This document shows, piece after piece, positions 17,770 to 25,852 of a stretch of DNA of 64,000 bases. Each line of letters begins with the position of its first letter. The stretch's first letter is position 1. Made by a program: the position numbers and the translations under genes. The stretch is from Nocardioides sp. URHA0032 (GTDB lineage: Bacteria > Actinomycetota > Actinomycetes > Propionibacteriales > Nocardioidaceae): contig NZ_JIAV01000015.1 of the NCBI RefSeq assembly GCF_000620645.1, forward strand, positions 248,001 to 312,000, in the 5' to 3' direction. The notes under the pieces are model-generated. The model was given only the letters and a program-made list of their open reading frames with translations, was not told the DNA's origin and searched no databases.

Positions 17770-18324
17770 TCAGGCTCGGGTGAGCGCCTCCAGCACGCGG
17801 ACGTCCTCCTCGGAGCCGACCCGGCGGGCGGCGGGCGGGGCCTCGACCAGCTCGACCGGGTAGCGGCGACGGAGCTCGGCGACCAGCGCGACCAGGTCGG
17901 TCGACGGCAGGCCCCCGAGGGATGCGACGACCGTGGCCGGCAGCACGACCGGCGACGCGACGGCGACCAGGCCCTCCCGGTCGAGGGTCGCGCCGACCAG
18001 GCCGTCCTCGACGACCTTGACGGTGTCGGTGACCGGTCGGACGCCGACCACGACGGCCGCACGCTCGACGGCGCGGGCGACGCACTCGGCGATGAAGGCC
18101 GGCGGCGTCATCGGGCACAGCGGGTCGTGCAGCACGAGCGGCTCCTCCGCCTCGACGAGCGCCGCCCACGGCGTGCCGGTGTCGATGGGCGTGACCCCGG
18201 CCTCGCCGAGCGCCCAGGCCGCGGCTGCCACCAGCGCCTCGCCGTGGATCAGCGCGAACGGCAGGTGGCCGCGGTCCTGCTCCAGGACCGCGCCCAGCGC
18301 GGGATGGGGGGCGTCAGGGTCCAC
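17770..18324 (-). CDS. Degenerate IspD-like protein keeping only the dimer arm
   Basis: 184 residues from GTG 18324; an ATG at 18354 is possible but is only two bases from the carD terminator stem. The IspD signature loop LAAGxGxRxG and its Lys are absent, and HDAAR reads HDPLC. The central part is classic IspD: PPAFIAECVARAV, then VRPVTDTVKVVEDGLVGATLDREGL, keeping the Thr (T101) and Arg (R116) that in E. coli IspD enter the neighbouring active site. TPQ reads ASP, and the NxKIT motif reads ARRVG. The protein alone should be inactive. It occupies the ancestral ispD place directly after carD and is convergent with the 16266-16937 gene, whose defects are the complement of these. Confidence 0.75.
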   Translation of the reverse strand: MDPDAPHPALGAVLEQDRGHLPFALIHGEALVAAAAWALGEAGVTPIDTGTPWAALVEAEEPLVLHDPLCPMTPPAFIAECVARAVERAAVVVGVRPVTDTVKVVEDGLVGATLDREGLVAVASPVVLPATVVASLGGLPSTDLVALVAELRRRYPVELVEAPPAARRVGSEEDVRVLEALTRA

Positions 18325-18356
18325 GGTGCCCAACCTACAAAGACGACCCGTCATGA

Positions 18357-18392
18357 CGACGAGGCCCCCGGATCGCTCCGGGGGCCTCGTCG
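18357..18392 (-). terminator. Intrinsic-type terminator of carD
   Basis: A perfect 16-bp stem, CGACGAGGCCCCCGGA against its complement, with a four-base loop at 18373-18376. It begins eight bases after the carD stop. There is no long T-run, as is usual in GC-rich actinobacteria. It lies between carD and the IspD-like gene on the same strand, so the latter would depend on read-through or its own promoter. Confidence 0.7.
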
Positions 18393-18399
18393 GTGGAGA

Positions 18400-18885
18400 T
18401 CAGGAGGCGAGCACCTCGTCGAGGAGGGCCTCGGCCTTGTCCTCGTTGGTGTGCTCGGCCAGCGCCAGCTCGGAGACGAGGATCTGGCGCGCCTTCGCCA
18501 GCATCCGCTTCTCGCCGGCGGACAGGCCGCGGTCCCGCTCGCGGCGCCACAGGTCGCGCACGACCTCGGCCACCTTCATCACGTCACCGCTGTGCAGCTT
18601 CTCGAGGTTCGCCTTGTAGCGACGCGACCAGTTGGTCGGCTCCTCGACGTGCGCGGCACGGAGGACGTCGAACACGCGGTCGAGACCATCCTTGTCGACG
18701 ACGTCGCGGACACCGACGAGATCGAGGTTGCAAGCGGGTACGCGTACGACCAGGTCCTGCTGGGCGACGATCCGGAGTACGAGGTACTCCCGGTCCTCTC
18801 CCTTGATGGTCCGCATCTCGATGTCCTCGATGATCGCGGCCCCGTGATTCGGGTAAACAACCGTCTCGCCGACAGTGAAAGTCAT
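18400..18885 (-). CDS. carD: CarD-family RNA polymerase-binding regulator
   Basis: 161 residues, the mycobacterial CarD length. The N-terminal RNAP-interacting Tudor-like domain ([23 protein letters not shown]) is followed by the helical DNA-binding domain with the conserved Trp region ([20 protein letters not shown]) and [21 protein letters not shown] helices. CarD stabilises the open promoter complex at rRNA and housekeeping promoters. Unlike most genes here it has an untranslated leader: TAGAAT at 18918-18913 and an AGGAAGGGG ribosome site. A strong hairpin follows the stop. Confidence 0.95.
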   Translation of the reverse strand: MTFTVGETVVYPNHGAAIIEDIEMRTIKGEDREYLVLRIVAQQDLVVRVPACNLDLVGVRDVVDKDGLDRVFDVLRAAHVEEPTNWSRRYKANLEKLHSGDVMKVAEVVRDLWRRERDRGLSAGEKRMLAKARQILVSELALAEHTNEDKAEALLDEVLAS

Positions 18886-18912
18886 ATGTCAGGTACCCCT
18901 TCCTAGGTGTCC

Positions 18913-18918
18913 ATTCTA
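18913..18918 (-). promoter_or_regulatory. -10 element of carD
   Basis: TAGAAT, 27 bases before the ATG at 18885, with a purine-rich AGGAAGGGG ribosome site between them. This is one of few promoters in the window that give a leadered mRNA. Confidence 0.5.
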
Positions 18919-19062
18919 ACACGCGTCCGAAGCGGCTCCGACCGCGTTTGCGCAGGTCAGGGGCACAATGCGGGCTTGACAGAACGCGGGTCCATGTGGT
19001 GGCGACCCTCCCGTCGCGCCGAATCCCGCACGGTTGAGCGGGTCTGGCTGATACTGCGGGGT

Positions 19063-19848
19063 ATGTCGCCGACCCTGCGCCGCCGGAAGGACGCCACCGC
19101 CGCCCCCGATGCCGCGTCCCCCTCTCGCGAACGGCGCCGCACCCTGTCGCACACGACCCCGGTGCTGCTGCTCCGCGCCGCCCACCCGCGCCAGGCGCTG
19201 ATCACCGCGGGCGGCCTGGCGATCGCCGCCGCGATCAGCGGGCGGCCCGGCCGCGAGGTGGGCCTGGTGCTCGCGACGGTGCTGGTCGGGCAGGCGATCC
19301 TGGGGTGGCACAACGACCTGGTCGACCGCCGCCGCGACGCCACCCGGCTGCCCAGCGGCAAGCCGATCGCGGACGGCTACCTCGACCCGGGCACGGCCTG
19401 GTTCGCGCTGATCTGCGGGGTGCTGCTCGTCGTACCCCTCTCCATCCAGAACGGCGTGCCGGCCGGTGCGGCGTACCTCGCCTCACTCGCGGTCGGTCTG
19501 GTCGGCAACGTCGTGCTGCGGCGCGTCTGGCTCTCCTGGCTGCCGTGGGCGGCGGCGTACGCGCTCTACCCCTTCTTCCTGTCGTACGGCGGCTGGGGCG
19601 GCGACGCGACCGGCAACCCGCCGGAGGTCCCGCTGGTGGTGCTGGCCGCGCTGCTCGGCGTCGGTGTGCACGTGCTGTGCGCGCTGCCGGGCCTGGTCGC
19701 CGACCACGAGGACGGCATCCGGCACCTCCCGCTGCGGATCGCGATGCGCATCGGCGCCACCCGCCTGCTGGTGCTCGCGCTCGCGTGGACGGTGCTCGAC
19801 CTGGCTGCCCTGCTGGTCGTCGCGAACAGCGTCGGGCTGGCTCAGTAG
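19063..19848 (+). CDS. UbiA-family prenyltransferase-like membrane protein
   Basis: 261 residues from ATG 19063, seven bases after GATACT (19050-19055). About eight membrane helices are visible. The first Asp-rich motif is [18 protein letters not shown] (N/D-x2-D-x3-D, near residue 85-90), and the second cytoplasmic loop carries [12 protein letters not shown]. These bind the Mg-diphosphate of a prenyl donor in UbiA-type enzymes. It belongs with the SCO6045-type actinobacterial homologs annotated only as UbiA family, so the acceptor is unknown. It is divergent from carD; TTGACA at 18976-18981 is a possible upstream promoter. Confidence 0.85.
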   Translation: MSPTLRRRKDATAAPDAASPSRERRRTLSHTTPVLLLRAAHPRQALITAGGLAIAAAISGRPGREVGLVLATVLVGQAILGWHNDLVDRRRDATRLPSGKPIADGYLDPGTAWFALICGVLLVVPLSIQNGVPAGAAYLASLAVGLVGNVVLRRVWLSWLPWAAAYALYPFFLSYGGWGGDATGNPPEVPLVVLAALLGVGVHVLCALPGLVADHEDGIRHLPLRIAMRIGATRLLVLALAWTVLDLAALLVVANSVGLAQ

Positions 19849-19913
19849 GCAGGTCCGCCGACCGCTAGGCTGTGGTCCGCACATCGCCGCAGTCGACCGT
19901 GAAGGCATTGAAG

Positions 19914-20453
19914 ATGCAGCTCCGCATGTCCGCCCGCGTGCTCGCCGCCGCCGGGGCGCTCGCGCTCGCCACCGTCCTCAGCTCGTGTGGCTTCGACTAC
20001 GCGACCGACCGCGTCTACACGCCCGGTGCTGGTGTGAACGACCGGGACGCCATGGTCGACGTGCTCGGTGCGGTCGTCGTCTCGGCGCAGGACGGGTCCG
20101 GCACCCTGATCGCGTCGTTCGCGAACAACGACCAGGAGAACACCGCCACGGTGTCCTCGATCGCGGGCACCGGGGACGACTCGGACGTCAAGGCCGACTC
20201 CTTCCAGCCGATCCAGGTCGACGCGGGCCAGCTCTTCAACCTCGCCACCGACGGCGGCGTCGTGCTCACCGGCGACGCCATCTCCTCGGGCGGCCACGTG
20301 ATGCTCGAGATCGGCTTCGGCGACGGGGACAGCGTCGAGCTGGACGTGCCGATCGTGCCGCCCTGCTACGAGTACGAGGGCCTGGACAAGTCCGGCGACG
20401 GCTCGGCCGCGACCGAGGACTGCACGGTCGAGTCGCGCGACGCGGGCCAGTAG
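19914..20453 (+). CDS. Lipoprotein of unknown function
   Basis: 179 residues from ATG 19914, with GAAGG eight bases upstream; a second Met lies at residue 5. The signal peptide ends in the lipobox LSSC, lipidated Cys at ~residue 25. The mature domain is beta-rich, with Asp/Gly/Thr turns ([19 protein letters not shown], then [17 protein letters not shown] strands) and two late Cys ([14 protein letters not shown]) that could form a disulfide. It resembles small exported chaperone-like lipoproteins, but no Met/His copper-site pattern is present. It is followed two bases later by gpmA. Confidence 0.75.
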   Translation: MQLRMSARVLAAAGALALATVLSSCGFDYATDRVYTPGAGVNDRDAMVDVLGAVVVSAQDGSGTLIASFANNDQENTATVSSIAGTGDDSDVKADSFQPIQVDAGQLFNLATDGGVVLTGDAISSGGHVMLEIGFGDGDSVELDVPIVPPCYEYEGLDKSGDGSAATEDCTVESRDAGQ

Positions 20454-20455
20454 CC

Positions 20456-21199
20456 GTGAGCCACACCCTGGTCCTGCTCCGCCACGGCGAGAGCGAGTGG
20501 AACGCCAAGAACCTCTTCACCGGCTGGGTCGACGTCCCGCTCAACGACAAGGGTCGCGCCGAGGCGGTCCGCGGCGGCGAGCTGATCCGCGAGTCGGGGC
20601 TGCTCCCCGACGTCGTGCACACCTCGCTGCTGCGCCGTGCGATCAACACCGCGGCGATCTCGCTCGACGTCGCCGACCGGCACTGGATCCCCGTGCGCCG
20701 GTCGTGGCGCCTGAACGAGCGGCACTACGGCGCGCTCCAGGGCAAGAACAAGAAGGAGACCCTCGACGCGTACGGCGAGGAGCAGTTCATGCTCTGGCGC
20801 CGGTCGTTCGACGTACCTCCCCCGCCGATCGAGGACGACGGGGAGTGGTCGCAGGCCGGCGACCCGCGGTACGCCGACCTCGGGCCCGAGATGCCGCGCA
20901 CCGAGTGCCTGAAGGACGTCATCGAGCGGTTCCTGCCGTACTGGGAGTCCTCGATCGTCCCCGACCTCAGGGCCGGCCGGACCGTGCTCGTCGCGGCGCA
21001 CGGCAACAGCCTGCGCGCCCTGGTCAAGCACTTGGACGGCATCGGCGACGAGGACATCGCCGGCCTCAACATCCCCACCGGCATGCCGCTGGTCTACGAG
21101 CTCGACGACGCCATGCGGCCCACCGTCACGGGCGGCCGCTACCTCGACCCGGAGGCCGCCGCTGCGGCTGCCGCCGCCGTGGCCAACCAGGGTCGCTGA
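20456..21199 (+). CDS. gpmA: 2,3-bisphosphoglycerate-dependent phosphoglycerate mutase
   Basis: 247 residues from GTG 20456, the normal size. The phospho-His motif [10 protein letters not shown] is at residues 7-16, RRAINTA and [10 protein letters not shown] follow, and the second His is in [13 protein letters not shown]. It interconverts 3- and 2-phosphoglycerate in glycolysis and gluconeogenesis. A short Ala-rich tail ends the protein. The position two genes before senX3-regX3 matches gpm1 in mycobacteria. It starts two bases after the lipoprotein stop, so it may be cotranscribed. Confidence 0.95.
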   Translation: MSHTLVLLRHGESEWNAKNLFTGWVDVPLNDKGRAEAVRGGELIRESGLLPDVVHTSLLRRAINTAAISLDVADRHWIPVRRSWRLNERHYGALQGKNKKETLDAYGEEQFMLWRRSFDVPPPPIEDDGEWSQAGDPRYADLGPEMPRTECLKDVIERFLPYWESSIVPDLRAGRTVLVAAHGNSLRALVKHLDGIGDEDIAGLNIPTGMPLVYELDDAMRPTVTGGRYLDPEAAAAAAAAVANQGR

Positions 21200-21205
21200 G
21201 CAGCG

Positions 21206-21226
21206 TCGAGCGACGAAGTCGCTCGA
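21206..21226. terminator. Bidirectional hairpin between convergent gpmA and phoU
   Basis: TCGAGCGAC-GAA-GTCGCTCGA is a perfect 9-bp stem with a three-base loop, seven bases after the gpmA stop and 13 bases from the phoU stop. It could end both transcripts. The GTCGAG edge also resembles the dispersed repeat family. Confidence 0.45.
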
Positions 21227-21239
21227 TGGGGCGCAACCG

Positions 21240-21896
21240 TCAGGCGCCGACCGAGGCAGGGTTCTCGCCGGTGACGACGAAGACGACCCGGTTCGCGACC
21301 GAGACGGCGTGGTCGGCGATCCTCTCGTAGTACCGGCCGAGCAGCGCCACGTCGATCGCGGCCTCGACGCCGTGCTCCCAGTCCGCGGAGAGCATCTCGG
21401 CGAAGGTGGTGCGCCGGAGGTCGTCCATCTCCTCGTCGGCGTGGACGAGGGACCGGGCCTCCTCGACGTCGCGGTCGATGATCACCTTTGACACGCGACG
21501 CACCATGTCCTCCGCGACCTCGGCCATCCGCTCGATGGTCGGGCGCATCGGTCCGGGTACGGCGACGTTCGGCACGCGCAGCCGGGCGATCTTGGCGACG
21601 TGCACCGAGAGGTCGCCCATCCGCTCGAGGTCGCTCACCATCCGCAGCGCTGCGACCACGACCCGCAGGTCGCTGGCGACGGGCTGCTGGAGCGAGAGCA
21701 GCAGGAACGCGGAGTCCTCGACCCGCTCCCGGGACCGGTCGATCTCGACGTCACCGCTGATCACTCGCTCCGCGATCGAGGGGTCGCCGCTGAGCAGCGC
21801 CTCGGTCGCGAGGCGGACGGACGTCTCGACGTCGCCGCAGATCCCGGCGAGATCGTGGAAGATCGCGTCGAGCTGTTCGTGGAAGGCCTCTCGCAT
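21240..21896 (-). CDS. phoU: Phosphate signalling protein PhoU
   Basis: 218 residues, all alpha-helical. It begins MREAFHEQLDAIFHDLAGICGDVE, the PhoU start, with two three-helix bundles. Metal-binding acid clusters read E/DxxxD: VISGDVEIDRSRERVED in the first bundle, and RYYERIADHAVSVANRVVF in the last helix. PhoU links the Pst phosphate transporter to the SenX3-type kinase, dampening the phosphate response when phosphate is ample. It is transcribed away from senX3; TAGGCT at 21909-21904 lies seven bases before the ATG (leaderless). Confidence 0.95.
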   Translation of the reverse strand: MREAFHEQLDAIFHDLAGICGDVETSVRLATEALLSGDPSIAERVISGDVEIDRSRERVEDSAFLLLSLQQPVASDLRVVVAALRMVSDLERMGDLSVHVAKIARLRVPNVAVPGPMRPTIERMAEVAEDMVRRVSKVIIDRDVEEARSLVHADEEMDDLRRTTFAEMLSADWEHGVEAAIDVALLGRYYERIADHAVSVANRVVFVVTGENPASVGA

Positions 21897-21934
21897 GGGC
21901 CCGAGCCTAGGTGGGCCAGGTGTCCAGCCGAGGC

Positions 21935-21957
21935 TGCAGCGTGAACGCCGGGTGAAT
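21935..21957 (-). promoter_or_regulatory. PHO box (RegX3/PhoP direct repeat) between phoU and senX3
   Basis: On the minus strand two 11-base units read ATTCACCCGGC and GTTCACGCTGC, the TTCAC cores 11 bases apart, as in actinobacterial PHO boxes. They lie about 60-80 bases upstream of the predicted senX3 transcription start and ~40-60 before phoU, so RegX3 could control both divergent genes, including its own operon. Confidence 0.55.
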
Positions 21958-22016
21958 ATCTGGTAGGTCATCCTCGCCTGGCGGGCTCCGGGCGACCTGG
22001 CTCGTACGATTGCGCT

Positions 22017-23162
22017 GTGGATCCGACGACGCAGGCGTTCCTCGCCGCGCTCATCGGAGCCGTTGTCGCCGGCGGCGCCGTGCTCGCGTGGCACGTGAGC
22101 GACCGCCAGCAGCACACCGCCGGACCCGTCGAGGAGCCGGTCGTCCCCGTCGGCGTCGCCACCGTCCTCTCCGTCCTGCGCAGCAGCGCGGTCCTCGTCG
22201 ACGACAGCGACGTCGTGCTCAAGGCCTCCGCGCCGGCGTACGCCATGGGCCTGGTGCGCGGCACCTCCCTGGCCTCGGAGGAGCTCGCCGAGCTGGTGCG
22301 GCAGGTACGCCGCGACGGCCAGATCCGCGAGACCGAGCTGTTGATGAGCCGTGCCGGCACGTCGGCCCGGCACGTGACCGCCCGCGTCGCGCCCCTGGGT
22401 GCCCGGATGGTGCTGGCGCTGGTCGAGGACCGGACGCGGGAGCGCCGCGTCGAGGCCGTGCGCCGCGACTTCGTCGCCAACGTCAGCCACGAGCTGAAGA
22501 CCCCCGTCGGCGCGATCCGGCTGCTCGCCGAGGCCGTCCACGACGCGGCCGAGGACCCGGAGGCGGTCAAGCGGTTCTCCGACCGGATGCTGACCGAGAG
22601 CGACCGTCTCTCCAGGCTGGTGCAGCAGGTCATCGAGCTGTCCCGGCTGCAGGGCGACGAGCCGCTCGACGCGCCGATGCCGGTGGACGTCGACGAGGTC
22701 ATCAAGATCGCCGTCGACACCAGCGCGATGGATGCGGACTCCAAGCGGATCTCGATCGTCTCCGGCGGCACGCCGCACCTGGAGGTCTTCGGGAACGAGG
22801 AGCAGGTGACGGCCGCGGTCGCGAACCTCGTGGCCAACGCCGTGTCGTACTCCGAGTGCGACGCCACCGTCCTGGTCTCGACCAAGAGCGACGGCGACAT
22901 GGTCGAGGTCTCGGTCGTCGACCAGGGCATCGGCATTCCCGCCGGCGAGATCGACCGCATCTTCGAGCGGTTCTACCGGGTCGACCCGGCCCGGCACCGT
23001 TCCACCGGTGGCACCGGCCTCGGCCTGTCCATCGTCAAGCACGTCGCGGCCACCCACGGCGGGGAGGTCCGGGTGTGGTCCGTCGAGGGCCAGGGATCCA
23101 CGTTCACCCTCACGCTCCCCCGACACATCTCGGCCCGAGAGATCCAGGAGGCAGGCCGATGA
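22017..23162 (+). CDS. senX3: Phosphate-responsive sensor histidine kinase SenX3
   Basis: 381 residues. A single N-terminal membrane helix (FLAALIGAVVAGGAVLAW) is followed by a PAS-like domain, then the H-box NVSHELKTPVGAIR with phospho-His at ~158, N-box VANLVANAVSYS, and ATP lid motifs DQGIGIP and GTGLGLSIVKH. Together with RegX3 it forms the phosphate-starvation two-component system of actinobacteria. TACGAT at 22005-22010 is six bases before the GTG, so the mRNA is leaderless. It overlaps regX3 by four bases. phoU next door supports the phosphate role. Confidence 0.95.
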   Translation: MDPTTQAFLAALIGAVVAGGAVLAWHVSDRQQHTAGPVEEPVVPVGVATVLSVLRSSAVLVDDSDVVLKASAPAYAMGLVRGTSLASEELAELVRQVRRDGQIRETELLMSRAGTSARHVTARVAPLGARMVLALVEDRTRERRVEAVRRDFVANVSHELKTPVGAIRLLAEAVHDAAEDPEAVKRFSDRMLTESDRLSRLVQQVIELSRLQGDEPLDAPMPVDVDEVIKIAVDTSAMDADSKRISIVSGGTPHLEVFGNEEQVTAAVANLVANAVSYSECDATVLVSTKSDGDMVEVSVVDQGIGIPAGEIDRIFERFYRVDPARHRSTGGTGLGLSIVKHVAATHGGEVRVWSVEGQGSTFTLTLPRHISAREIQEAGR

Positions 23163-23836
23163 CCCGCGTACTCGTCGTCGAGGACGAAGAGAGCTACAGC
23201 GACGCTCTCGCCTACATGCTGCGCAAGGAGGGCTACGAGGTCGCGATCGCGGCGGACGGCAATGCCGCGCTGATCGAGTTCGACCGCAACGGTGCCGACA
23301 TCGTGCTGCTCGACCTGATGCTGCCGGGCCTGCCCGGCACGGAGGTGTGCCGCCAGATCCGGCAGACGTCGAGCGTGCCGGTGATCATGGTCAGCGCGAA
23401 GGACGACGAGGTCGACAAGGTGGTGGGCCTCGAGCTCGGCGCCGACGACTACGTCACCAAGCCGTACTCACCCCGGGAGCTGGTCGCCCGGATCCGGGCC
23501 GTGCTGCGGCGCGGCCAGGAGCCCGACCTGGCGCCCGCGACCCTCGAGGCCGGGCCGGTGCGGATGGACGTCGAGCGGCACGTGGTGACCGTGGACGGTG
23601 CCGCGCAGCGGCTGCCGCTCAAGGAGTTCGAGCTGCTGGAGATGTTCCTGCGCAACCCCGGGCGCGTGCTCACCCGCGGCCAGCTCATCGACCGCGTGTG
23701 GGGCTCCGACTACGTCGGCGACACCAAGACCCTGGACGTGCACGTGAAGCGGCTGCGGGCCAAGATCGAGCCGGACCCCAGCGAGCCGAAGTACCTCGTC
23801 ACCGTCCGCGGGCTCGGCTACAAGCTCGACCTCTGA
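23159..23836 (+). CDS. regX3: OmpR-family response regulator RegX3
   Basis: 225 residues. The receiver domain has the acidic pocket VEDEE and phospho-Asp 52 in VLLDLMLPGLPG, with the conserved Lys in YVTKPYSP. A winged-helix output domain from ~130 ends with TVRGLGYKLDL. It binds PHO boxes; one is found upstream of its own operon at 21935-21957. Translation is coupled to senX3 through ATGA. Hairpin repeats begin 24 bases after the stop and may terminate the operon. Confidence 0.95.
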   Translation: MTRVLVVEDEESYSDALAYMLRKEGYEVAIAADGNAALIEFDRNGADIVLLDLMLPGLPGTEVCRQIRQTSSVPVIMVSAKDDEVDKVVGLELGADDYVTKPYSPRELVARIRAVLRRGQEPDLAPATLEAGPVRMDVERHVVTVDGAAQRLPLKEFELLEMFLRNPGRVLTRGQLIDRVWGSDYVGDTKTLDVHVKRLRAKIEPDPSEPKYLVTVRGLGYKLDL

Positions 23837-23859
23837 TCTCGGGGCGGGCGGTTGGCGGG

Positions 23860-23944
23860 ATCCCCGGCTAACCGGGGATGTTGGCGCTTGGCGGGCATTG
23901 CAACGCCCCAAAAGCGAGGGGATCCCCGGTTGACCGGGGATCCC
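23860..23944. repeat. Pair of YTRA hairpins flanking a 16-base palindrome
   Basis: Hairpin 1 (23860-23879) is ATCCCCGG-CTAA-CCGGGGAT. Hairpin 2 (23919-23944) has an 11-bp stem ending GATCCCCGG around a TTGA loop. Between them, GGGC-ATTGCAAC-GCCC is an imperfect palindrome. The arms of the two hairpins can also pair with each other. The cluster fills the regX3-eamA gap and shares its CCGG-YTRA-CCGG core with 35739-35772 and 36937-36970. Confidence 0.7.
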
Positions 23945-24031
23945 TGTGACGGGTGGGACTGGCAGCAAGTCGCGGATACGCGTCCGATTTCCGCGTGTCT
24001 GGTGTCGGTGGTGATCCCTAGGCTGGCTCCT

Positions 24032-24970
24032 GTGACCAGTACGACGACCCCGCCCTCCGCCCCCGACACCAACACGCCACCGGCCTGGCTGCCGGTGACG
24101 GCAGTCGCGGTGACGCTGGTGTTCTGGGCGTCGGCGTTCGTCGCGATCCGCCACCTCGCGGACGACTTCTCCCCCGGCGCCCTGAGCCTCGGCCGGCTCG
24201 CGGTCGGCGCGGTGTGCCTGGGCGTCGTGGCGCTCAGCCGCGGCCTGCCGCGGCCCACCGGCCGGCAGTGGGTGTCGATCCTGAGCATCGGCGTGCTGTG
24301 GTTCGGCGTCTACAACGTCGCGCTCAACGCCGGCGAGCGCCGGGTCGACGCCGGCACGGCCGCGATGCTCATCCAGGTGTCCCCGGTGCTGATCGCGCTG
24401 CTGGCCGCGGTCTTCCTCGACGAGCGGTTCACGCTCTACCTCGGCCTGGGACTGGCGCTGGCGTTCGCCGGCGTCGGCCTGATCAGCCTCTCGATGACCG
24501 GCAGCGGGGGCAACGACGTGGTCGGCGTGCTCCTCTGCCTGCTGTCCGCGGTCGTCTACTCCGTCAGCCTGATCCTCCAGAAGCCGCTGGTCGCCAGGCT
24601 CCCCGCCATCCACGTCGTCTGGCTCGCGTGCACGGTCGGCGCGGTCGTCTGCCTGCCGTTCGCGCCGACGTTCCTCGACGAGGCCGCGGACGCGCCGGCG
24701 TCCTCGCTCGTGTGGATTGTCTACCTCGGCGTGTTCCCGACCGCGATCGCGTTCACGACCTACGCCTACGCGCTGCGCCACATGAGCGCCAGCAGCCTCG
24801 GGGTCACGACCTACCTGGTCCCGCCGATCACGATCGTGATGGGCCTGGTCTTCCTCGACGAGGCGCCGCCCGCGATGGCGTACGTCGGGGGTGCGCTCGC
24901 GCTCGTCGGCGTCGCCGTGGCCCGGCGCAAGCCGCGCACCGTCGCCGACGAGGTCTCGCCGCCCGCCTGA
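24032..24970 (+). CDS. EamA-family (DMT superfamily) transporter
   Basis: 312 residues from GTG 24032, with ten predicted membrane helices in two EamA repeats: the first opens VTLVFWASAFVAIRHLADDFSPG and the second VVGVLLCLLSAVVYSVSLILQKPLV. The family's conserved Pro/Glu-type loop ends (ERRVDAGTAAMLIQVSPVLIALL) are present. Such proteins export amino acids or other metabolites; substrate unknown. TAGGCT at 24019-24024 lies seven bases before the start (leaderless). Longer upstream frames would run through the hairpin repeats and are rejected. Confidence 0.88.
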   Translation: MTSTTTPPSAPDTNTPPAWLPVTAVAVTLVFWASAFVAIRHLADDFSPGALSLGRLAVGAVCLGVVALSRGLPRPTGRQWVSILSIGVLWFGVYNVALNAGERRVDAGTAAMLIQVSPVLIALLAAVFLDERFTLYLGLGLALAFAGVGLISLSMTGSGGNDVVGVLLCLLSAVVYSVSLILQKPLVARLPAIHVVWLACTVGAVVCLPFAPTFLDEAADAPASSLVWIVYLGVFPTAIAFTTYAYALRHMSASSLGVTTYLVPPITIVMGLVFLDEAPPAMAYVGGALALVGVAVARRKPRTVADEVSPPA

Positions 24971-24987
24971 CCTGCCATGATGCGCGG

Positions 24988-25341
24988 GTGGACGTCGTCG
25001 CGTACGCGCTGGCCGGTCTCGTCGCGGCCCTGCACCTGTACTTCCTGGTCCTGGAGATGTTCCTGTGGAACAAGCCCGCCGGGCGGAAGGCCTTCGGGCT
25101 CGACCCGGAGTTCGCCGACGAGACGAAGGTGCTGGCCGCGAACCAGGGCCTCTACAACGGCTTCCTGGTCGCCGGCCTGGTGTGGGGCATCGCCGGCCAG
25201 CGCGACGACGTGCTGGCGTTCTTCCTGGCCTGCGTCGTGGTGGCCGGCGTGTTCGGCGCCGTGACGGTCAGCACCCGCGTGCTGTTCGTGCAGGCGGTCC
25301 CGGCAGTGCTCGCGCTCGGAGCCCTCGCCCTCGCCCAGTGA
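24988..25341 (+). CDS. DUF1304-family membrane protein
   Basis: 117 residues from GTG 24988, six bases after CATGAT (24976-24981). Four membrane helices match the DUF1304 layout: ALAGLVAALHLYFLVLEMFLW, then the LAANQGLYNGFLVAGLVWG motif, and two C-terminal helices. Function of the family is unknown. It starts 17 bases after the EamA stop on the same strand. It is a complete member of normal length. Confidence 0.85.
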   Translation: MDVVAYALAGLVAALHLYFLVLEMFLWNKPAGRKAFGLDPEFADETKVLAANQGLYNGFLVAGLVWGIAGQRDDVLAFFLACVVVAGVFGAVTVSTRVLFVQAVPAVLALGALALAQ

Positions 25342-25348
25342 TCCCCCG

Positions 25349-25852
25349 CTACGAGGGGTCGACGCCGGACTCGAGCCAGCCGCGGAACGCCTCGAGGTTG
25401 TGGGTCGGCTCGCCGCGCAGCTTGCGCCACTCCCACTCCTTGCGGATCGAGGAGGCGAAGCCGAGCTCGAGGATCGCGTTGAACGACTCGTCGGCGTAGG
25501 TCAGCACCGAGCCGAGCAGCCGGTCCAGCTCGTCGGGCGTGACCGCCGCGAGCGGCAGCCGGCCGTCGAGGTAGATGTCGCCGAGCCGGTCGACGGCGAA
25601 GGCCACGCCGTACATGCGCAGGTTCCGCTCCAGCAGCCAGCGGTAGACGCGCTCGTGGTTCTCGTCCGGCTTGCGGCACACGAACGCGTGCACCCCCAGC
25701 GCGTGCGATCCGACGTCGAGGCGGACCGCGATCTGCAGCTTCTTCTCGCCGGGCAGCGAGAAGGAGAACACGCCGTCGGCGACCTCCTCGAACTCCACCT
25801 CACTCGCGGCGAGGTGGTCGCGGATCACCTGCTGCGGATCGGATGAGCTCAC
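25349..25852 (-). CDS. YbjN-domain protein, mshA-linked
   Basis: 167 residues from GTG 25852, which overlaps the mshA stop (GTGA). The YbjN fold (type III secretion chaperone-like) is visible: [68 protein letters not shown]. The gene downstream of mshA in mycobacteria (Rv0487) is of the same kind, so the pairing is conserved and a link to mycothiol or its regulation is plausible but unproven. Confidence 0.85.
   Translation of the reverse strand: MSSSDPQQVIRDHLAASEVEFEEVADGVFSFSLPGEKKLQIAVRLDVGSHALGVHAFVCRKPDENHERVYRWLLERNLRMYGVAFAVDRLGDIYLDGRLPLAAVTPDELDRLLGSVLTYADESFNAILELGFASSIRKEWEWRKLRGEPTHNLEAFRGWLESGVDPS

Larger units (their letters stand above)
16923..17784. mobile_element. 830-bp transposon-like element with 19-bp TIRs and 16-bp target duplication, no transposase
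   Basis: TTCGGCAGCAAGCGTTGGT occurs at 16939-16957 and, as its exact reverse complement, at 17750-17768. Imperfect similarity continues inward (ATGGGGAAAA against ATGGGAAAG). Directly outside, CTCAGGCTCGGGTGAG is repeated in direct orientation at 16923-16938 and 17769-17784. Removing the element and one repeat copy leaves the two IspD-like genes convergent and overlapping at their stops. Inside are two small minus-strand genes and ~190 bases (16960-17150) with GC-rich hairpins but no credible gene. It must be mobilised in trans or be a relic. Confidence 0.7.

Noticed and set aside
17770..18354. ATG 18354 as start of the short IspD-like gene
   Set aside because: It would begin two bases from the carD terminator stem and adds ten residues unlike IspD; GTG 18324 is preferred, though not proven.
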